Positions 45,111 to 54,661 of a stretch of DNA of 64,000 bases are shown here, piece after piece; position 1 is the stretch's first letter; each line of letters starts with the position of its first letter. The position numbers and the translations under genes are program-made. A model generated the notes under the pieces. The model was not told the DNA's origin, did no database searches, and saw only the letters and a list, made by a program, of their open reading frames with translations. Source of the DNA: an uncultured Candidatus Actinomarina sp. (GTDB taxonomy: Bacteria > Actinomycetota > Acidimicrobiia > Actinomarinales > Actinomarinaceae); the NCBI GenBank assembly GCA_902519215.1, contig CABYIX010000002.1:1-64000 (forward strand). Direction: 5' to 3'.

Positions 45111-46090
45111 GAAGTTCTGTTAATTAGGTAATTGTTTATATTTTCTAAAGTAGGAAACAGGCCATGATTTTTAAGATTGTAAATGGATTCAACACTTTTA
45201 CTGTGATAACTATAAATTAAGTCTTTTGATTTTTCAATAATGTTATTATTTGAAAACTCATTTAATAAAGATTCAATATTACTTTTACCTTCGTGAACAG
45301 AATTAATTAGTTCTTGATATTTACCCTTATCTGATTCTAGGGCAATAAGAACTGGCAAAGTATACGTTCCTTCGATGATGTCGTTACCAGTAGGCTTTCC
45401 AAGGGTTTCCGTATCAGAAGTGAGGTCTAATATGTCATCGGAGATTTGAAATATAATTCCGCAGTACCATCCCCAATTACTAATCGCATCTACAATTTCA
45501 TTATCAGCATTACTAGCAAGTGCTCCAAGTCTTGCACTTGTTCTGATGAGACTAGCAGTTTTCCCCTCAATTACTTTTAGGTAATCTTCTATTGAGTGAT
45601 CCATATCAAAAGCTAAATTTAATTCTTTAGTTTGACCTTCGACAAGTTCAGCATAAGTCGATGCAAGTAGTTTTACCGACTCTAAACCTAATTCCTCAGC
45701 AGCTAGCTCAGAAGATCTTGCTAAAAGATAGTCCCCAGCAAGTATTGATAGAGTTGAATTCCATTTTGAGTTAGTGCTTTCAACACCCCTTCTAGTAGTA
45801 GCATTATCCATTACATCATCGTGATACAAGCTTCCAATATGAATAAGTTCAACAGCTACTCCAGCATCAATTATTTTCTTTATATTTTTCTTCTCATCGC
45901 CAAATTTTCCAGAAAGAAGTGAAATAATTGGTCTAAATCTTTTTCCTCCAGCTGTAATTAAGTATTGGGAAATAGTAGATAAATAATCATTTTCTGAACT
46001 TGAAACTTGTAAGAGCCTATTTTCTAAGCTATTTAAATTATCCCAGAGGTCATCAAATGGGATTATTTTTTTTATTTCATTACTTTCCAT
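45107..46090 (-). CDS. Trans-polyprenyl diphosphate synthase
   Basis: Head-to-tail prenyltransferase making a long isoprenoid chain, probably the menaquinone side chain. It is 327 residues with the first Asp-rich motif in LYHDDVMDNATTRRG (DDxxD), GGKRFRPIISLL, the GKTASLIRTSA segment and the second Asp motif FQISDDILDLTSD. Chain length cannot be read reliably, so heptaprenyl- and octaprenyl-type products remain open. It stands alone on the minus strand between lysS and clpC. Confidence 0.9.
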   Translation of the reverse strand: MESNEIKKIIPFDDLWDNLNSLENRLLQVSSSENDYLSTISQYLITAGGKRFRPIISLLSGKFGDEKKNIKKIIDAGVAVELIHIGSLYHDDVMDNATTRRGVESTNSKWNSTLSILAGDYLLARSSELAAEELGLESVKLLASTYAELVEGQTKELNLAFDMDHSIEDYLKVIEGKTASLIRTSARLGALASNADNEIVDAISNWGWYCGIIFQISDDILDLTSDTETLGKPTGNDIIEGTYTLPVLIALESDKGKYQELINSVHEGKSNIESLLNEFSNNNIIEKSKDLIYSYHSKSVESIYNLKNHGLFPTLENINNYLINRTS

Positions 46091-46169
46091 ATATAAAGAA
46101 TACGATAAATGTATAAATACTTGTAATTTTCATTTAAGTGTATAAACGGATAGTTATTAACATAGAAAT

Positions 46170-48650
46170 ATGTTTGAAAGATTTACAGATAGAGCTAGAA
46201 GAGTAGTTGTCCTAGCTCAAGAAGAAGCTAGAAGGTTAAACCATAATTACATTGGTACAGAGCATATTTTACTTGGTTTAATTCAAGAAGGTGAAGGACA
46301 CGCAGCTAAAGCCTTAGAAGAATTAAATATCAACATCGAAAGTGTAAGATCTGAAGTAGTAGAGATAATTGGTGAAGGTCAGCAATCTCCTAGTGGCCAT
46401 ATTCCATTTACTCCTAGAGCAAAAAAAGTACTAGAACTTTCTTTACGAGAAGCATTACAACTTGGTCATAATTACATTGGCACAGAGCATATTTTACTTG
46501 GTCTTATTAGAGAAGGTGAAGGAGTAGCTGCACAAGTGCTTAAAAAGCTTGGTGCAGAACTTTCTCAAGTAAGGCAGACAGTTATAAAATTAATCTCTTC
46601 CTCTGGAGAAAGTAAAAAACAGCAATCTGCTTCGACTGGAGGTAGGGAAAGACCCGGATCTGGAACTGGTTCAGCTATTTTAGATCAATTCGGAAGAAAT
46701 TTAACAAGGATGGCAAAAGAAGGCAAGCTAGACCCAGTCATTGGAAGAACTACTGAGATAGAAAGAGTAATGCAGATACTATCTAGGAGAACAAAAAACA
46801 ATCCAGTATTAATCGGTGAGCCAGGAGTAGGAAAAACAGCAATAGTTGAAGGCTTAGCTCAGAAAGTTATTTCGGGAGATGTTCCAGTTACTCTTGAAGG
46901 AAAACAAATTTACACTTTAGATCTTTCAGCCCTGGTTGCAGGATCAAGATATCGTGGAGACTTCGAAGAGAGGTTAAAAAAAGTATTGAAAGAAATTAAA
47001 ACTAGGGGAGATATCGTACTATTTATTGACGAAATACACACCTTAGTTGGAGCTGGTGCTGCTGAAGGAGCAATTGATGCAGCGTCAATATTAAAACCTA
47101 TGTTGGCTAGAGGTGAATTGCAAACTATTGGTGCGACAACTCTTGAAGAGTTTAGGAAACATTTTGAAAAAGATGCTGCATTAGAAAGAAGATTTCAATC
47201 AGTACAAGTTAATGAACCTAATCTTTCAGATGCTATAGAGATTTTAGATGGGCTTAAAGACAGATATGAAGTTCATCATGGCGTTAGATTTACAGATCAA
47301 GCCATAGCTTCAGCTGTAAATATGGCAGACAGGTACATCTCAGATAGATTTTTACCGGATAAAGCAATAGACCTTATTGATGAAGCTGGAAGTAGAATGA
47401 GGGTATATAAAAAACCGCTTGAACCTGAAAAACAAGAAGTTGCAGACAAGCTAAAAAACCTAAGAGAGCAAAAAATAGATGCTGTACAGTCTCAACTTTA
47501 TGAAAAAGCAGCACAGATTAGAGATCAAGAAAAGTTATTACTTGATGAAGTATCTATGGGCTCTTCAAGTGAAGTGTCAGACATAGAAATGGTAATTGAC
47601 GAAGAAGAAATTGCAGAAGTTTTAGCTCAATGGACTGGAATACCTGTTCATAGACTTACGCAAGAAGAAACTGCAAGACTTCTTGAAATGGAAAATGAAC
47701 TCCACAAAAGAATCATTGGACAAGAAGAAGCAATTACTGCTGTTTCTAAAGCTATTAGAAGAACAAGATCGGGGCTAAAAGATCCAAAAAGACCTTCAGG
47801 TTCTTTTATTTTCCTAGGCCCTTCAGGTGTTGGAAAAACTGAAACAGCCAAAGCTCTTGCAGAATTCTTATTTGGCGATGAGGATTCTTTAATTCAAATT
47901 GATATGTCTGAATATATGGAGAAGCACACGGTAAGTAGGCTTATTGGCTCTCCTCCTGGATATGTAGGATATGACGAGGGCGGACAACTTACTGAAGCAG
48001 TGAGAAGAAAACCATTTAGTATTGTTTTACTAGATGAAGTTGAAAAAGCTCATCCTGATGTATTCAATACATTATTGCAAATTCTTGAAGATGGAAGACT
48101 TACAGATGCACAAGGTAGAACAGTAGATTTCAAAAACACAATAATCATTATGACTTCTAACCTTGGAACTAAAGACTTAGCAAAGAATATTGGATTTAGT
48201 AATTTGTCCGATATAGATAATTACGAAAAAATGAAATCAAAAGTTGGGGAAGAGCTTAAAAGATATTTCAAACCAGAGTTTTTAAACAGAATTGATGAAA
48301 CAATCGTATTTCATGAGCTTACACTTGATGAGGTTAAAGAAATTGTTGATCTAATGCTTGATAGAGTTCATGAACAACTTAAAAATTCAGATCTCGAAAT
48401 TGTACTTTCTGATGAAGCAAAACAATATCTTGCTACTGAGGGTTATGACAAAGAATTTGGAGCAAGACCATTAAGAAGATCAATTCAAAGACTCCTAGAA
48501 GATCCACTGTCTGAAGAGTTGTTAATGGGCAAATATAAAGCCGGTTCTACCATTGTTGTATCTTTAAACAGCGAAGAAAATTCACTTATGTTTGAACCTG
48601 TTGAAGCACCAGATGAGCCTCCTGTTGACTTTGCAGATTCAGAATCGTAA
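46170..48650 (+). CDS. clpC: Clp protease ATPase ClpC
   Basis: Hsp100 unfoldase that feeds ClpP. It is 826 residues: two N-terminal Clp repeats (both with HNYIGTEHILLGLI), AAA-1 with GEPGVGKTAIVEG and FIDEIHTLVGAG, a UVR-like middle segment, and AAA-2 with GPSGVGKTETAKALAEFLFG and LLDEVEKAHPDVFN. A C-terminal D2-small domain follows. The LGF/IGF-type ClpP loop is not verified by eye. The gene starts 79 bases from the divergent prenyl synthase. Confidence 0.96.
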   Translation: MFERFTDRARRVVVLAQEEARRLNHNYIGTEHILLGLIQEGEGHAAKALEELNINIESVRSEVVEIIGEGQQSPSGHIPFTPRAKKVLELSLREALQLGHNYIGTEHILLGLIREGEGVAAQVLKKLGAELSQVRQTVIKLISSSGESKKQQSASTGGRERPGSGTGSAILDQFGRNLTRMAKEGKLDPVIGRTTEIERVMQILSRRTKNNPVLIGEPGVGKTAIVEGLAQKVISGDVPVTLEGKQIYTLDLSALVAGSRYRGDFEERLKKVLKEIKTRGDIVLFIDEIHTLVGAGAAEGAIDAASILKPMLARGELQTIGATTLEEFRKHFEKDAALERRFQSVQVNEPNLSDAIEILDGLKDRYEVHHGVRFTDQAIASAVNMADRYISDRFLPDKAIDLIDEAGSRMRVYKKPLEPEKQEVADKLKNLREQKIDAVQSQLYEKAAQIRDQEKLLLDEVSMGSSSEVSDIEMVIDEEEIAEVLAQWTGIPVHRLTQEETARLLEMENELHKRIIGQEEAITAVSKAIRRTRSGLKDPKRPSGSFIFLGPSGVGKTETAKALAEFLFGDEDSLIQIDMSEYMEKHTVSRLIGSPPGYVGYDEGGQLTEAVRRKPFSIVLLDEVEKAHPDVFNTLLQILEDGRLTDAQGRTVDFKNTIIIMTSNLGTKDLAKNIGFSNLSDIDNYEKMKSKVGEELKRYFKPEFLNRIDETIVFHELTLDEVKEIVDLMLDRVHEQLKNSDLEIVLSDEAKQYLATEGYDKEFGARPLRRSIQRLLEDPLSEELLMGKYKAGSTIVVSLNSEENSLMFEPVEAPDEPPVDFADSES

Positions 48651-48730
48651 TTATTTGTCAAATTCAACTCAAAAACTTGCTTAACAATCAAGCCTATTAA
48701 TAAATATTTGTCTAATATATATTTCGTATA

Positions 48731-48767
48731 GGTATTTTTATATACCTTCAACTAGTTGAACAAGGAG
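48731..48767 (+). promoter_or_regulatory. Inverted repeats and RBS before the BMP lipoprotein gene
   Basis: A perfect 14-base palindrome TTCAACTAGTTGAA (48747-48760) directly precedes the Shine-Dalgarno AAGGAG (48762-48767). A second inverted repeat GGTAT/ATACC (48731-48735 with 48742-48746) is just upstream, and a lone half-site TTCAACT recurs at 48663-48669. The layout suits an operator for a dimeric regulator, or an RNA hairpin at the ribosome site. The regulator is unknown. Confidence 0.5.
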
Positions 48768-48773
48768 TAAAAA

Positions 48774-49883
48774 GTGACTCGAATGAAGTCAAAATGGCTA
48801 ATACTATTTATGGTATTTGCCTTATTAATTACTGCTTGCGGAGGATCTGATACCGCAGAAGAAACAGTTGAGGAAGCAGAAGAAGCACCGGCAGAATCTC
48901 TTGATTCGCCAGCTACAACTGCTGCACCAACAACTACTGCTGGTCCAACCGCGAGTGTAGGTGTTGTTTATGACATTGGTGGACGAGGAGACTTATCTTT
49001 CAATGACATGGCATATGCCGGTTTAGAAAGAGCAATCGCTGAACTTGGAGTTGATGGAATAGATCTTGAGCCTAATGAAGGTGGAGAGAACAGACCAGAA
49101 CTTCTAACATTACTAGCTGATGAAGGAAAAGATCTAATTATTGGTGTTGGGTTCTTATTTGCAGACGCAATGACAGAAGTAGCAACAGCTTATCCAGACA
49201 CTGCCTTTGGAATTATTGACTCTGCTGTTGACCCAGCTAATGTTTCAGGAATGGTTTTTGCTGAAGAGCAAGGATCTTATCTTGTAGGTGTAGCTGCAGG
49301 ACTAAAAACCACAACTAACAAAATTGGTTTTATCGGTGGTGTTGAGTTTCCATTAATTCAAAAATTCGAAGCTGGTTTCGTAGCTGGTGTAGCTGCTGCA
49401 TGTGCTGCTTGTACAGTAGACGTTAAGTATGTTACTTATCCACCTGACTTTGGAGGATTTAACGATGCTGCAAAAGCTAAAGAAATCGCATTAGCACAAT
49501 ATGAAGAAGGCGCTGATATTATTTATCACGCAGCTGGTGGTGCTGGTAACGGTTTATTTGAAGCTGCAAAAGAAGTTTCAGATTCAACTGGAACAAAAGT
49601 ATGGGCAATTGGTGTTGACGCAGATCAAGCTAAGACTGTATCAGCAGAATTGGCACCATATATTCTTACATCAATGATTAAAAGAGTTGATGTTGCGGTT
49701 TATAACACAATCAAAGCAGTTGTTGACGGCTCATTTGCCGGAGGCGTAACTGTCTTTGACTTATCAGTCGATGGTGTTGGATACTCAACCACAGGTGGTT
49801 GGATTGATGATATCGTTTCTGATATTGAGGCTTATAAAGCACAAATTATCAGTGGGGACATAGAAGTACCTGCTGCTCCGTAA
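48774..49883 (+). CDS. BMP-family (PnrA-like) nucleoside-binding lipoprotein
   Basis: Substrate-binding lipoprotein of a nucleoside ABC importer. It is 369 residues with a lipoprotein signal (LLITACGG, Cys22), a Thr/Ala/Pro-rich linker and a BMP domain: VGVVYDIGGRGDLSFNDMAY, GVGFLFADAM, FIGGVEFPLIQKFEAGFVAG and AAGGAGNGLFEAAKE. The domain binds purine nucleosides in known cases. The GTG start at 48774 is preferred to the ATG nine bases on because AAGGAG is seven bases upstream. A terminator hairpin separates it from the ATPase gene, as usual for an abundant binding protein. Confidence 0.92.
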   Translation: MTRMKSKWLILFMVFALLITACGGSDTAEETVEEAEEAPAESLDSPATTAAPTTTAGPTASVGVVYDIGGRGDLSFNDMAYAGLERAIAELGVDGIDLEPNEGGENRPELLTLLADEGKDLIIGVGFLFADAMTEVATAYPDTAFGIIDSAVDPANVSGMVFAEEQGSYLVGVAAGLKTTTNKIGFIGGVEFPLIQKFEAGFVAGVAAACAACTVDVKYVTYPPDFGGFNDAAKAKEIALAQYEEGADIIYHAAGGAGNGLFEAAKEVSDSTGTKVWAIGVDADQAKTVSAELAPYILTSMIKRVDVAVYNTIKAVVDGSFAGGVTVFDLSVDGVGYSTTGGWIDDIVSDIEAYKAQIISGDIEVPAAP

Positions 49884-49898
49884 TAGGAATTAAAGTAT

Positions 49899-49927
49899 AA
49901 GTCCCAAGACATAAAAGCTTGGGACTT
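49899..49927 (+). terminator. Attenuating terminator between binding protein and ATPase
   Basis: Ten-pair stem AAGTCCCAAG/CTTGGGACTT around a 9-base loop, followed by TACTTTTT. It lies between the BMP lipoprotein gene and the ATPase gene of the same transporter. It probably lowers read-through so that the binding protein is made in excess. Confidence 0.85.
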
Positions 49928-49955
49928 TACTTTTTAAAAATAAAATTTAAAAAAT

Positions 49956-51467
49956 ATGACATTAGCAATTGACTTATCAAATATTTCAAAATCTTTTCCA
50001 GGAGTTAAAGCTAATGACGAGATTAATCTAAAAATCCAAGAAGGTACCATACATGCAATAGTTGGTGAAAATGGTGCTGGTAAGTCTACACTAATGAAAA
50101 TACTTTATGGTATGTTGAAGCAAGATTTTGGATCAATAAAAATTTTTGATAGTGAAGTAAATTTTTCTTCGCCTAAAGATGCAATTTCAGAAGGAATAGG
50201 AATGGTGCATCAGCACTTTATGCTTGCTGACAATTTATCTGTATTAGAAAGCATTATTCTTGGTATGGATAAAGCATCACTGAAGATTCTTAATAAATCA
50301 AAATATAAAGATGAGATAAATGAAATTACTGAAAAATACTCGATGCCATTAAATACTCAATCCATGATCGATGAGCTTGGAGTTGGGGAGAAACAAAGGG
50401 TAGAGATTATAAAGGTCTTATTTAGAGGAGCGAAAATCCTAATCCTTGATGAACCAACAGCAGTATTAGTACCACAAGAAGTTAGTGAATTGTTTAATAA
50501 TCTTAAAAATCTTAAAGATAGTGGAGTAACGATAATCTTCATCTCTCATAAGTTAGATGAAGTTTTAGAAATTGCTGATGAGATATCAGTCATGAGAGGG
50601 GGGAAGCACATAGATACTGTGGATGCCAGCACGGTATCGAAAACTGATTTAGCAGAAATGATGATTGGACAAAATCTTCCAACCCCACCAAAAAGAGAAA
50701 AAAATTCTAAACAAGATAAATCTCTTACGATTAAAAATCTAACAGCAGAAATTGACAAAGGAAGAAGAGCATTCGAAAATATTAATTTCTCAATAAATCA
50801 AGGGGAGGTCGTTGGGATTGCAGGAGTAGAAGGTAACGGACAAAGAGAGTTAGCTGAATCAATATTGGGAGTATATCCAATTGAATCTGGTGAAATAATT
50901 TTAGGTGAGAAAACAATCAATGACTTGAGCACAAGGGATAGAAGAGAGTCAGGGCTGAGTTTCATACCTGAAGATAGACAGTCACAAGGGTTGTTAATGG
51001 ATGTATCTCTTTCTGAAAATGTTATTCTTGGAAAACAATCATCAAATAAATACAAGTCAAGATATTCAAATATTAAATTTAACGAAGCTTCAAAAAATTC
51101 TAATACCGTTATTGAAAACTTTGATGTAAGAACTCCTGGAAATAATACACTTGCATTAGCACTTTCAGGTGGCAATCAGCAGAAATTTGTTGTTGGCAGA
51201 GAAATAGAAAATAAACCAAGTCTTTTAATAGCTTCACAGCCAACAAGAGGTATAGATATTGGTGCCCAATCTCTTATTTGGAATAAATTAAGAGATGCAA
51301 GAGATGACGGCCTAGGAGTTCTTTTAATTTCTGCAGATCTTGACGAGTTAATTGGGTTGTCTGACAGAATATATGTCATATATGAAGGAAGCTTTGTAAA
51401 AGAACTAGATCCAGAAAATGCAACTCCTGAAATATTAGGCAGTTATATGACGGGACTTAAGACATGA
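49956..51467 (+). CDS. Nucleoside ABC transporter ATPase (two ABC domains)
   Basis: Fused double ATPase, 503 residues. Domain one has Walker A GENGAGKSTLMKILYG, Walker B ILILDEPTAVL and a non-canonical signature (LGVGEKQRVEI). Domain two has a degenerate Walker A (GVEGNGQREL), signature ALSGGNQQK and ASQPTRGIDIG. This asymmetric pair is the norm for the carbohydrate/nucleoside (CUT2, NupA-like) group. The start ATG follows the terminator. The stop overlaps the first permease (ATGA). Confidence 0.93.
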   Translation: MTLAIDLSNISKSFPGVKANDEINLKIQEGTIHAIVGENGAGKSTLMKILYGMLKQDFGSIKIFDSEVNFSSPKDAISEGIGMVHQHFMLADNLSVLESIILGMDKASLKILNKSKYKDEINEITEKYSMPLNTQSMIDELGVGEKQRVEIIKVLFRGAKILILDEPTAVLVPQEVSELFNNLKNLKDSGVTIIFISHKLDEVLEIADEISVMRGGKHIDTVDASTVSKTDLAEMMIGQNLPTPPKREKNSKQDKSLTIKNLTAEIDKGRRAFENINFSINQGEVVGIAGVEGNGQRELAESILGVYPIESGEIILGEKTINDLSTRDRRESGLSFIPEDRQSQGLLMDVSLSENVILGKQSSNKYKSRYSNIKFNEASKNSNTVIENFDVRTPGNNTLALALSGGNQQKFVVGREIENKPSLLIASQPTRGIDIGAQSLIWNKLRDARDDGLGVLLISADLDELIGLSDRIYVIYEGSFVKELDPENATPEILGSYMTGLKT

Positions 51468-52549
51468 AATTATCTTTAAAATTAACTACTTTATTAGCAC
51501 CAGTTTTTGCAATAATTGTTGCTTTTGGTTTGTCTACGATCATGCTTTATTTAATTGGAGAAGACCCTATAGAAACTTTTAAAATAATGTATGACTATGG
51601 AAAAACAGGTAAATCTATAGTTTCAATACTTAACAGGTCTGTACCTTTATATATCTCTGCTGTAGCAGTGGCAGTTGGATTTAAGATGGGCTTATTTAAT
51701 ATTGGTGTTGAGTCCCAATACCTAATGGGTGCTTTGCTTTCAGCCGCTCTTGGAGCAGCAGTCGCTCTTCCTTCATTTTTGCACATCACTTTAATTATTT
51801 TTGTAGCTGTCATATCTTCTGCGTTCTGGGCAGCAATAGCCGGCTACTTAAAGGTAAAGAAGGGAGTTCATGAGGTAATTTCCACCATCATGCTTAACTA
51901 TATTGGAACTGGGATTATCGCTTATTTACTTGCAAATATATTTTTCGAAAAAGTCGAACTTTCAACTACAGCACCACAAACTGATTTACTTCCCGAGACT
52001 GCAAGAATCCCGTCATTAAATGCATTTCTAGGAATAGAAGATTTGCCAAATCTTCATGGATTTATAATCGGTGCAGTTTTTATAGGGATTTTATATTACT
52101 GGATTGTATGGAAAACTTCCTTAGGCTTTGATTTACGTGCTACTGGTTCGAGCCCGATGGCTGCAAAATTTAGTGGTGCAAATCCTGCCAGATTGACTAT
52201 TTTAGCAATGATGATATCAGGTGCTTTTGCTGGTTTTGTTGGTATAGCTCCTTTAACAGGTTATTTCTTTAAATACACAACAGACTTTCCCTCTGGACTA
52301 GGTTTTGCTGGAATCACAGTAGCTCTTCTTGGAAGAAATCATCCTGTTGGCATGGCACTTGGAGCAATTCTACTTTCTTTTCTCGAAAGGTCTGCTCAGA
52401 TACTTGATTTAAAAGACGTTCCAAAAGAAATTGAAAAAATCATGCAAGCAGTAATAGTGTTAACCGTTGTTGTAGCTTATGAAGTAGTTAAAAGGTATGT
52501 CACAAATAGGCAAATTAAAGAAGCGTCTAAGGTTGTTGCCAATGATTAA
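51464..52549 (+). CDS. Nucleoside ABC transporter permease 1
   Basis: Inner-membrane permease of the BPD_transp_2 family, 361 residues and about ten helices. Conserved patches are FKMGLFNIGVESQYLMGAL, GVHEVISTIMLNYIG, LRATGSSPMAAKFSG and GFAGITVALLGRNHPVGMALGA. It follows the ATPase with a four-base overlap and pairs with permease 2. Confidence 0.92.
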   Translation: MKLSLKLTTLLAPVFAIIVAFGLSTIMLYLIGEDPIETFKIMYDYGKTGKSIVSILNRSVPLYISAVAVAVGFKMGLFNIGVESQYLMGALLSAALGAAVALPSFLHITLIIFVAVISSAFWAAIAGYLKVKKGVHEVISTIMLNYIGTGIIAYLLANIFFEKVELSTTAPQTDLLPETARIPSLNAFLGIEDLPNLHGFIIGAVFIGILYYWIVWKTSLGFDLRATGSSPMAAKFSGANPARLTILAMMISGAFAGFVGIAPLTGYFFKYTTDFPSGLGFAGITVALLGRNHPVGMALGAILLSFLERSAQILDLKDVPKEIEKIMQAVIVLTVVVAYEVVKRYVTNRQIKEASKVVAND

Positions 52550-53765
52550 TTTTGTTAAAAAACATTATTTAATAATTCTTCCGATTGTTTTCATTGTACT
52601 TATTGCACAAATGGATAAATATGATCAACTCACTACAAGTGGAACTTTCGGAGCTGCAATTAGACTCGCAATACCTATTTGTCTTGCAGGTCTTGGTGGT
52701 ATGTTTTCTGAGAGGACGGGTATTGTAAATATCGGACTCGAAGGGATGATGATTATGGGCACCTGGTTTGGTGCATGGGCAGCATGGTTATACGGACCAT
52801 GGTATGGAATTTTGGCTGGTATATTAGGTGGAGCACTTTTTGGCTTAATCCATGCAGTTGGTACTGTTACTTTTCAGGTAGATCATATAGTTTCAGGTGT
52901 AGCTATTAATATTCTTGCTGCTGGAGTAGCAAGATTTTTAAATGTTGTAGCTTATGCAGACCAGCCCACTCAGAGCTCGACTCAATCTCCAAGAATTGAT
53001 GGAGACGTTGGTGACTTTACTCTTCCCTATTTATCTGGAGGAGCAGACACACCCAGTTTATTTGGATATTTACAGGATTTAAATTACCCTTTTATTTCAG
53101 ATATAGCTGGTTTGCTACTTGGAGCAACTTCTAATTTGTCCTATATATCTGTATTTGCCTTGGTGTTAATACCAGTTGCTGCATGGGTTTTGTGGTCTAC
53201 TCCATTTGGCTTGCAAATGAGAAGTGTTGGAGAGCTTCCTACCGGAAGTGAATCTTTAGGTGTAAATGTTTATCTTATGAAATATATTGGTGTGATGATT
53301 TCTGGGGGTTTTGCGGGTTTAGCTGGTGCATATTTAGTTTTAGAAAGTTCAGGAATTTACAGGGAGGGTCAAACTGCAGGAAGAGGATTTATTGGGCTTG
53401 CTTCAATGATTTTTGGAAATTATAGACCTTTTGGAATATTCATGGGTTCAGGCTTGTTTGGCTATGCAGATGCACTCCAATTAAGATCAGATGATGCAGT
53501 TCATGGATTGCTAATATTAATTTCATTAATCTTGTTTATATTTGCAATTAAACAGTTAATTGAAAAGAAATATATTAATTCATCAATATCGATTGCACTT
53601 AGTATTGGATTTTTAGTTTGGTTTTTAAACTCCGAGACAGTACCTAGTGAATTCGTCTACTTTACACCACATTTAACAACGTTGATAGTTCTTTCGTCTG
53701 CTAGTCAGAAATTAAGAATGCCCCAAAAAGTTGGACAACCCTATAGAAAAGGTGAATTGAACTAA
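52542..53765 (+). CDS. Nucleoside ABC transporter permease 2
   Basis: Second permease, 407 residues, about ten helices. GMFSERTGIVNIGLEGMMIMG, QVDHIVSGVAINILAAG and GRGFIGLASMIFGNYRPFG are typical of the nucleoside importer partner. An insertion of ~60 residues (STQSPRIDGDVGDF...) lies between helices. The ATG at 52542 (8-base overlap with permease 1) is chosen over one 45 bases earlier because the hydrophobic N-terminus begins there; the earlier start would overlap more deeply. The stop overlaps the convergent zinc-ribbon gene by four bases. Confidence 0.88.
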   Translation: MINFVKKHYLIILPIVFIVLIAQMDKYDQLTTSGTFGAAIRLAIPICLAGLGGMFSERTGIVNIGLEGMMIMGTWFGAWAAWLYGPWYGILAGILGGALFGLIHAVGTVTFQVDHIVSGVAINILAAGVARFLNVVAYADQPTQSSTQSPRIDGDVGDFTLPYLSGGADTPSLFGYLQDLNYPFISDIAGLLLGATSNLSYISVFALVLIPVAAWVLWSTPFGLQMRSVGELPTGSESLGVNVYLMKYIGVMISGGFAGLAGAYLVLESSGIYREGQTAGRGFIGLASMIFGNYRPFGIFMGSGLFGYADALQLRSDDAVHGLLILISLILFIFAIKQLIEKKYINSSISIALSIGFLVWFLNSETVPSEFVYFTPHLTTLIVLSSASQKLRMPQKVGQPYRKGELN

Positions 53766-54583
53766 CCCCTTCCGTAGAAAGTTATTTCTTGGATCGCACA
53801 TTCATCAAATGGCTGACTTCCAGAAACTTCTTCTCCTGGATAAGCACTCAAAATATCGATTCTAAGGTAAGACGTTGTGTCATTAATATCTATCCACTGC
53901 GATGCTGTATTTTCATTTTCTAATTCTTTATTTAGTAAGAAATCGCTGTTATTTGTTGTAATTAAAATATCTCTAGCTTTGTAGTTTCGTTTAAATGATT
54001 TTGTGTCTTCTACATTTTGAAACACTATAAATTCAATATAAATTTCTTTAGCAAAGTTAAATTCAAGCCATCCATCTTTACAGGCTAAACTATTGTCTTG
54101 CCAGGTTGCTGGACTTCTATCATATATATTTTCGCATGACCATCCATCACCATTACTATATGAACTTGAAGCGGAGCAACTTATCGGAATTTGTTTTTCT
54201 AAAGTAGTCTTAACGGTTGTTGTGGTAATTGACGTTGTAGATTGTTGGATTATTTGTGTTTCCTCAACTACTTCCTCAGCAATGTTTGAATTATACAGAT
54301 AGCTAGCTAAAGCAATTGCTGGGATTAATACAGTAAGAAAGAAAACCGCTCTCATTCCAGGGACTTCTTTCCTCGAAGGCAATGGAGTTGCTCCATAAGT
54401 AGATAGCGGTTTATTTAATAGTTGTTCAGGGGCTGTCTTAGTTCTTTCAATTTTATCACTTTGATTGGAATCTTTACCCTCTATATCTTTAAGACTCAAT
54501 CCCAGCCAATCTCCACAGCTTGAACAAAACTCTAATTCTTTGTCAACAACTGCTGAACAACTTTTACACTCTATTTTTTCCAT
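53762..54583 (-). CDS. Zinc-ribbon membrane protein with discoidin-like C-terminal domain
   Basis: 273 residues: an N-terminal zinc ribbon (C6, C9, C20, C23), a polar linker and one transmembrane helix near 76-92. A Thr-rich stalk follows, then a C-terminal domain (CSASSSYSNGDGWSCEN...WLEFNFAKEIYIEFIVFQN) resembling the discoidin-type carbohydrate-binding domains of secreted actinobacterial proteins. The ribbon should be cytoplasmic and the binding domain outside. Its ligand is unknown. It is a single gene on the minus strand, divergent from disA. Confidence 0.75.
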   Translation of the reverse strand: MEKIECKSCSAVVDKELEFCSSCGDWLGLSLKDIEGKDSNQSDKIERTKTAPEQLLNKPLSTYGATPLPSRKEVPGMRAVFFLTVLIPAIALASYLYNSNIAEEVVEETQIIQQSTTSITTTTVKTTLEKQIPISCSASSSYSNGDGWSCENIYDRSPATWQDNSLACKDGWLEFNFAKEIYIEFIVFQNVEDTKSFKRNYKARDILITTNNSDFLLNKELENENTASQWIDINDTTSYLRIDILSAYPGEEVSGSQPFDECAIQEITFYGRG

Positions 54584-54661
54584 AAATTACATTAATTCCT
54601 AATAAACAAATAATACAGTAACATTCAAATAAAAAAATCACTCATATATAAAAGAGATATT

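Noticed and set aside
46237-46530. Near-identical DNA repeat of about 50 bases (46237 and 46462) in clpC
   Set aside because: It encodes the two Clp N-terminal repeats (HNYIGTEHILLGLI), a normal family feature, not a mobile or regulatory repeat.
48675-48695. ACTTG/CAAG inverted repeat after clpC as a terminator
   Set aside because: The stem is only four to five pairs and no T-run follows.
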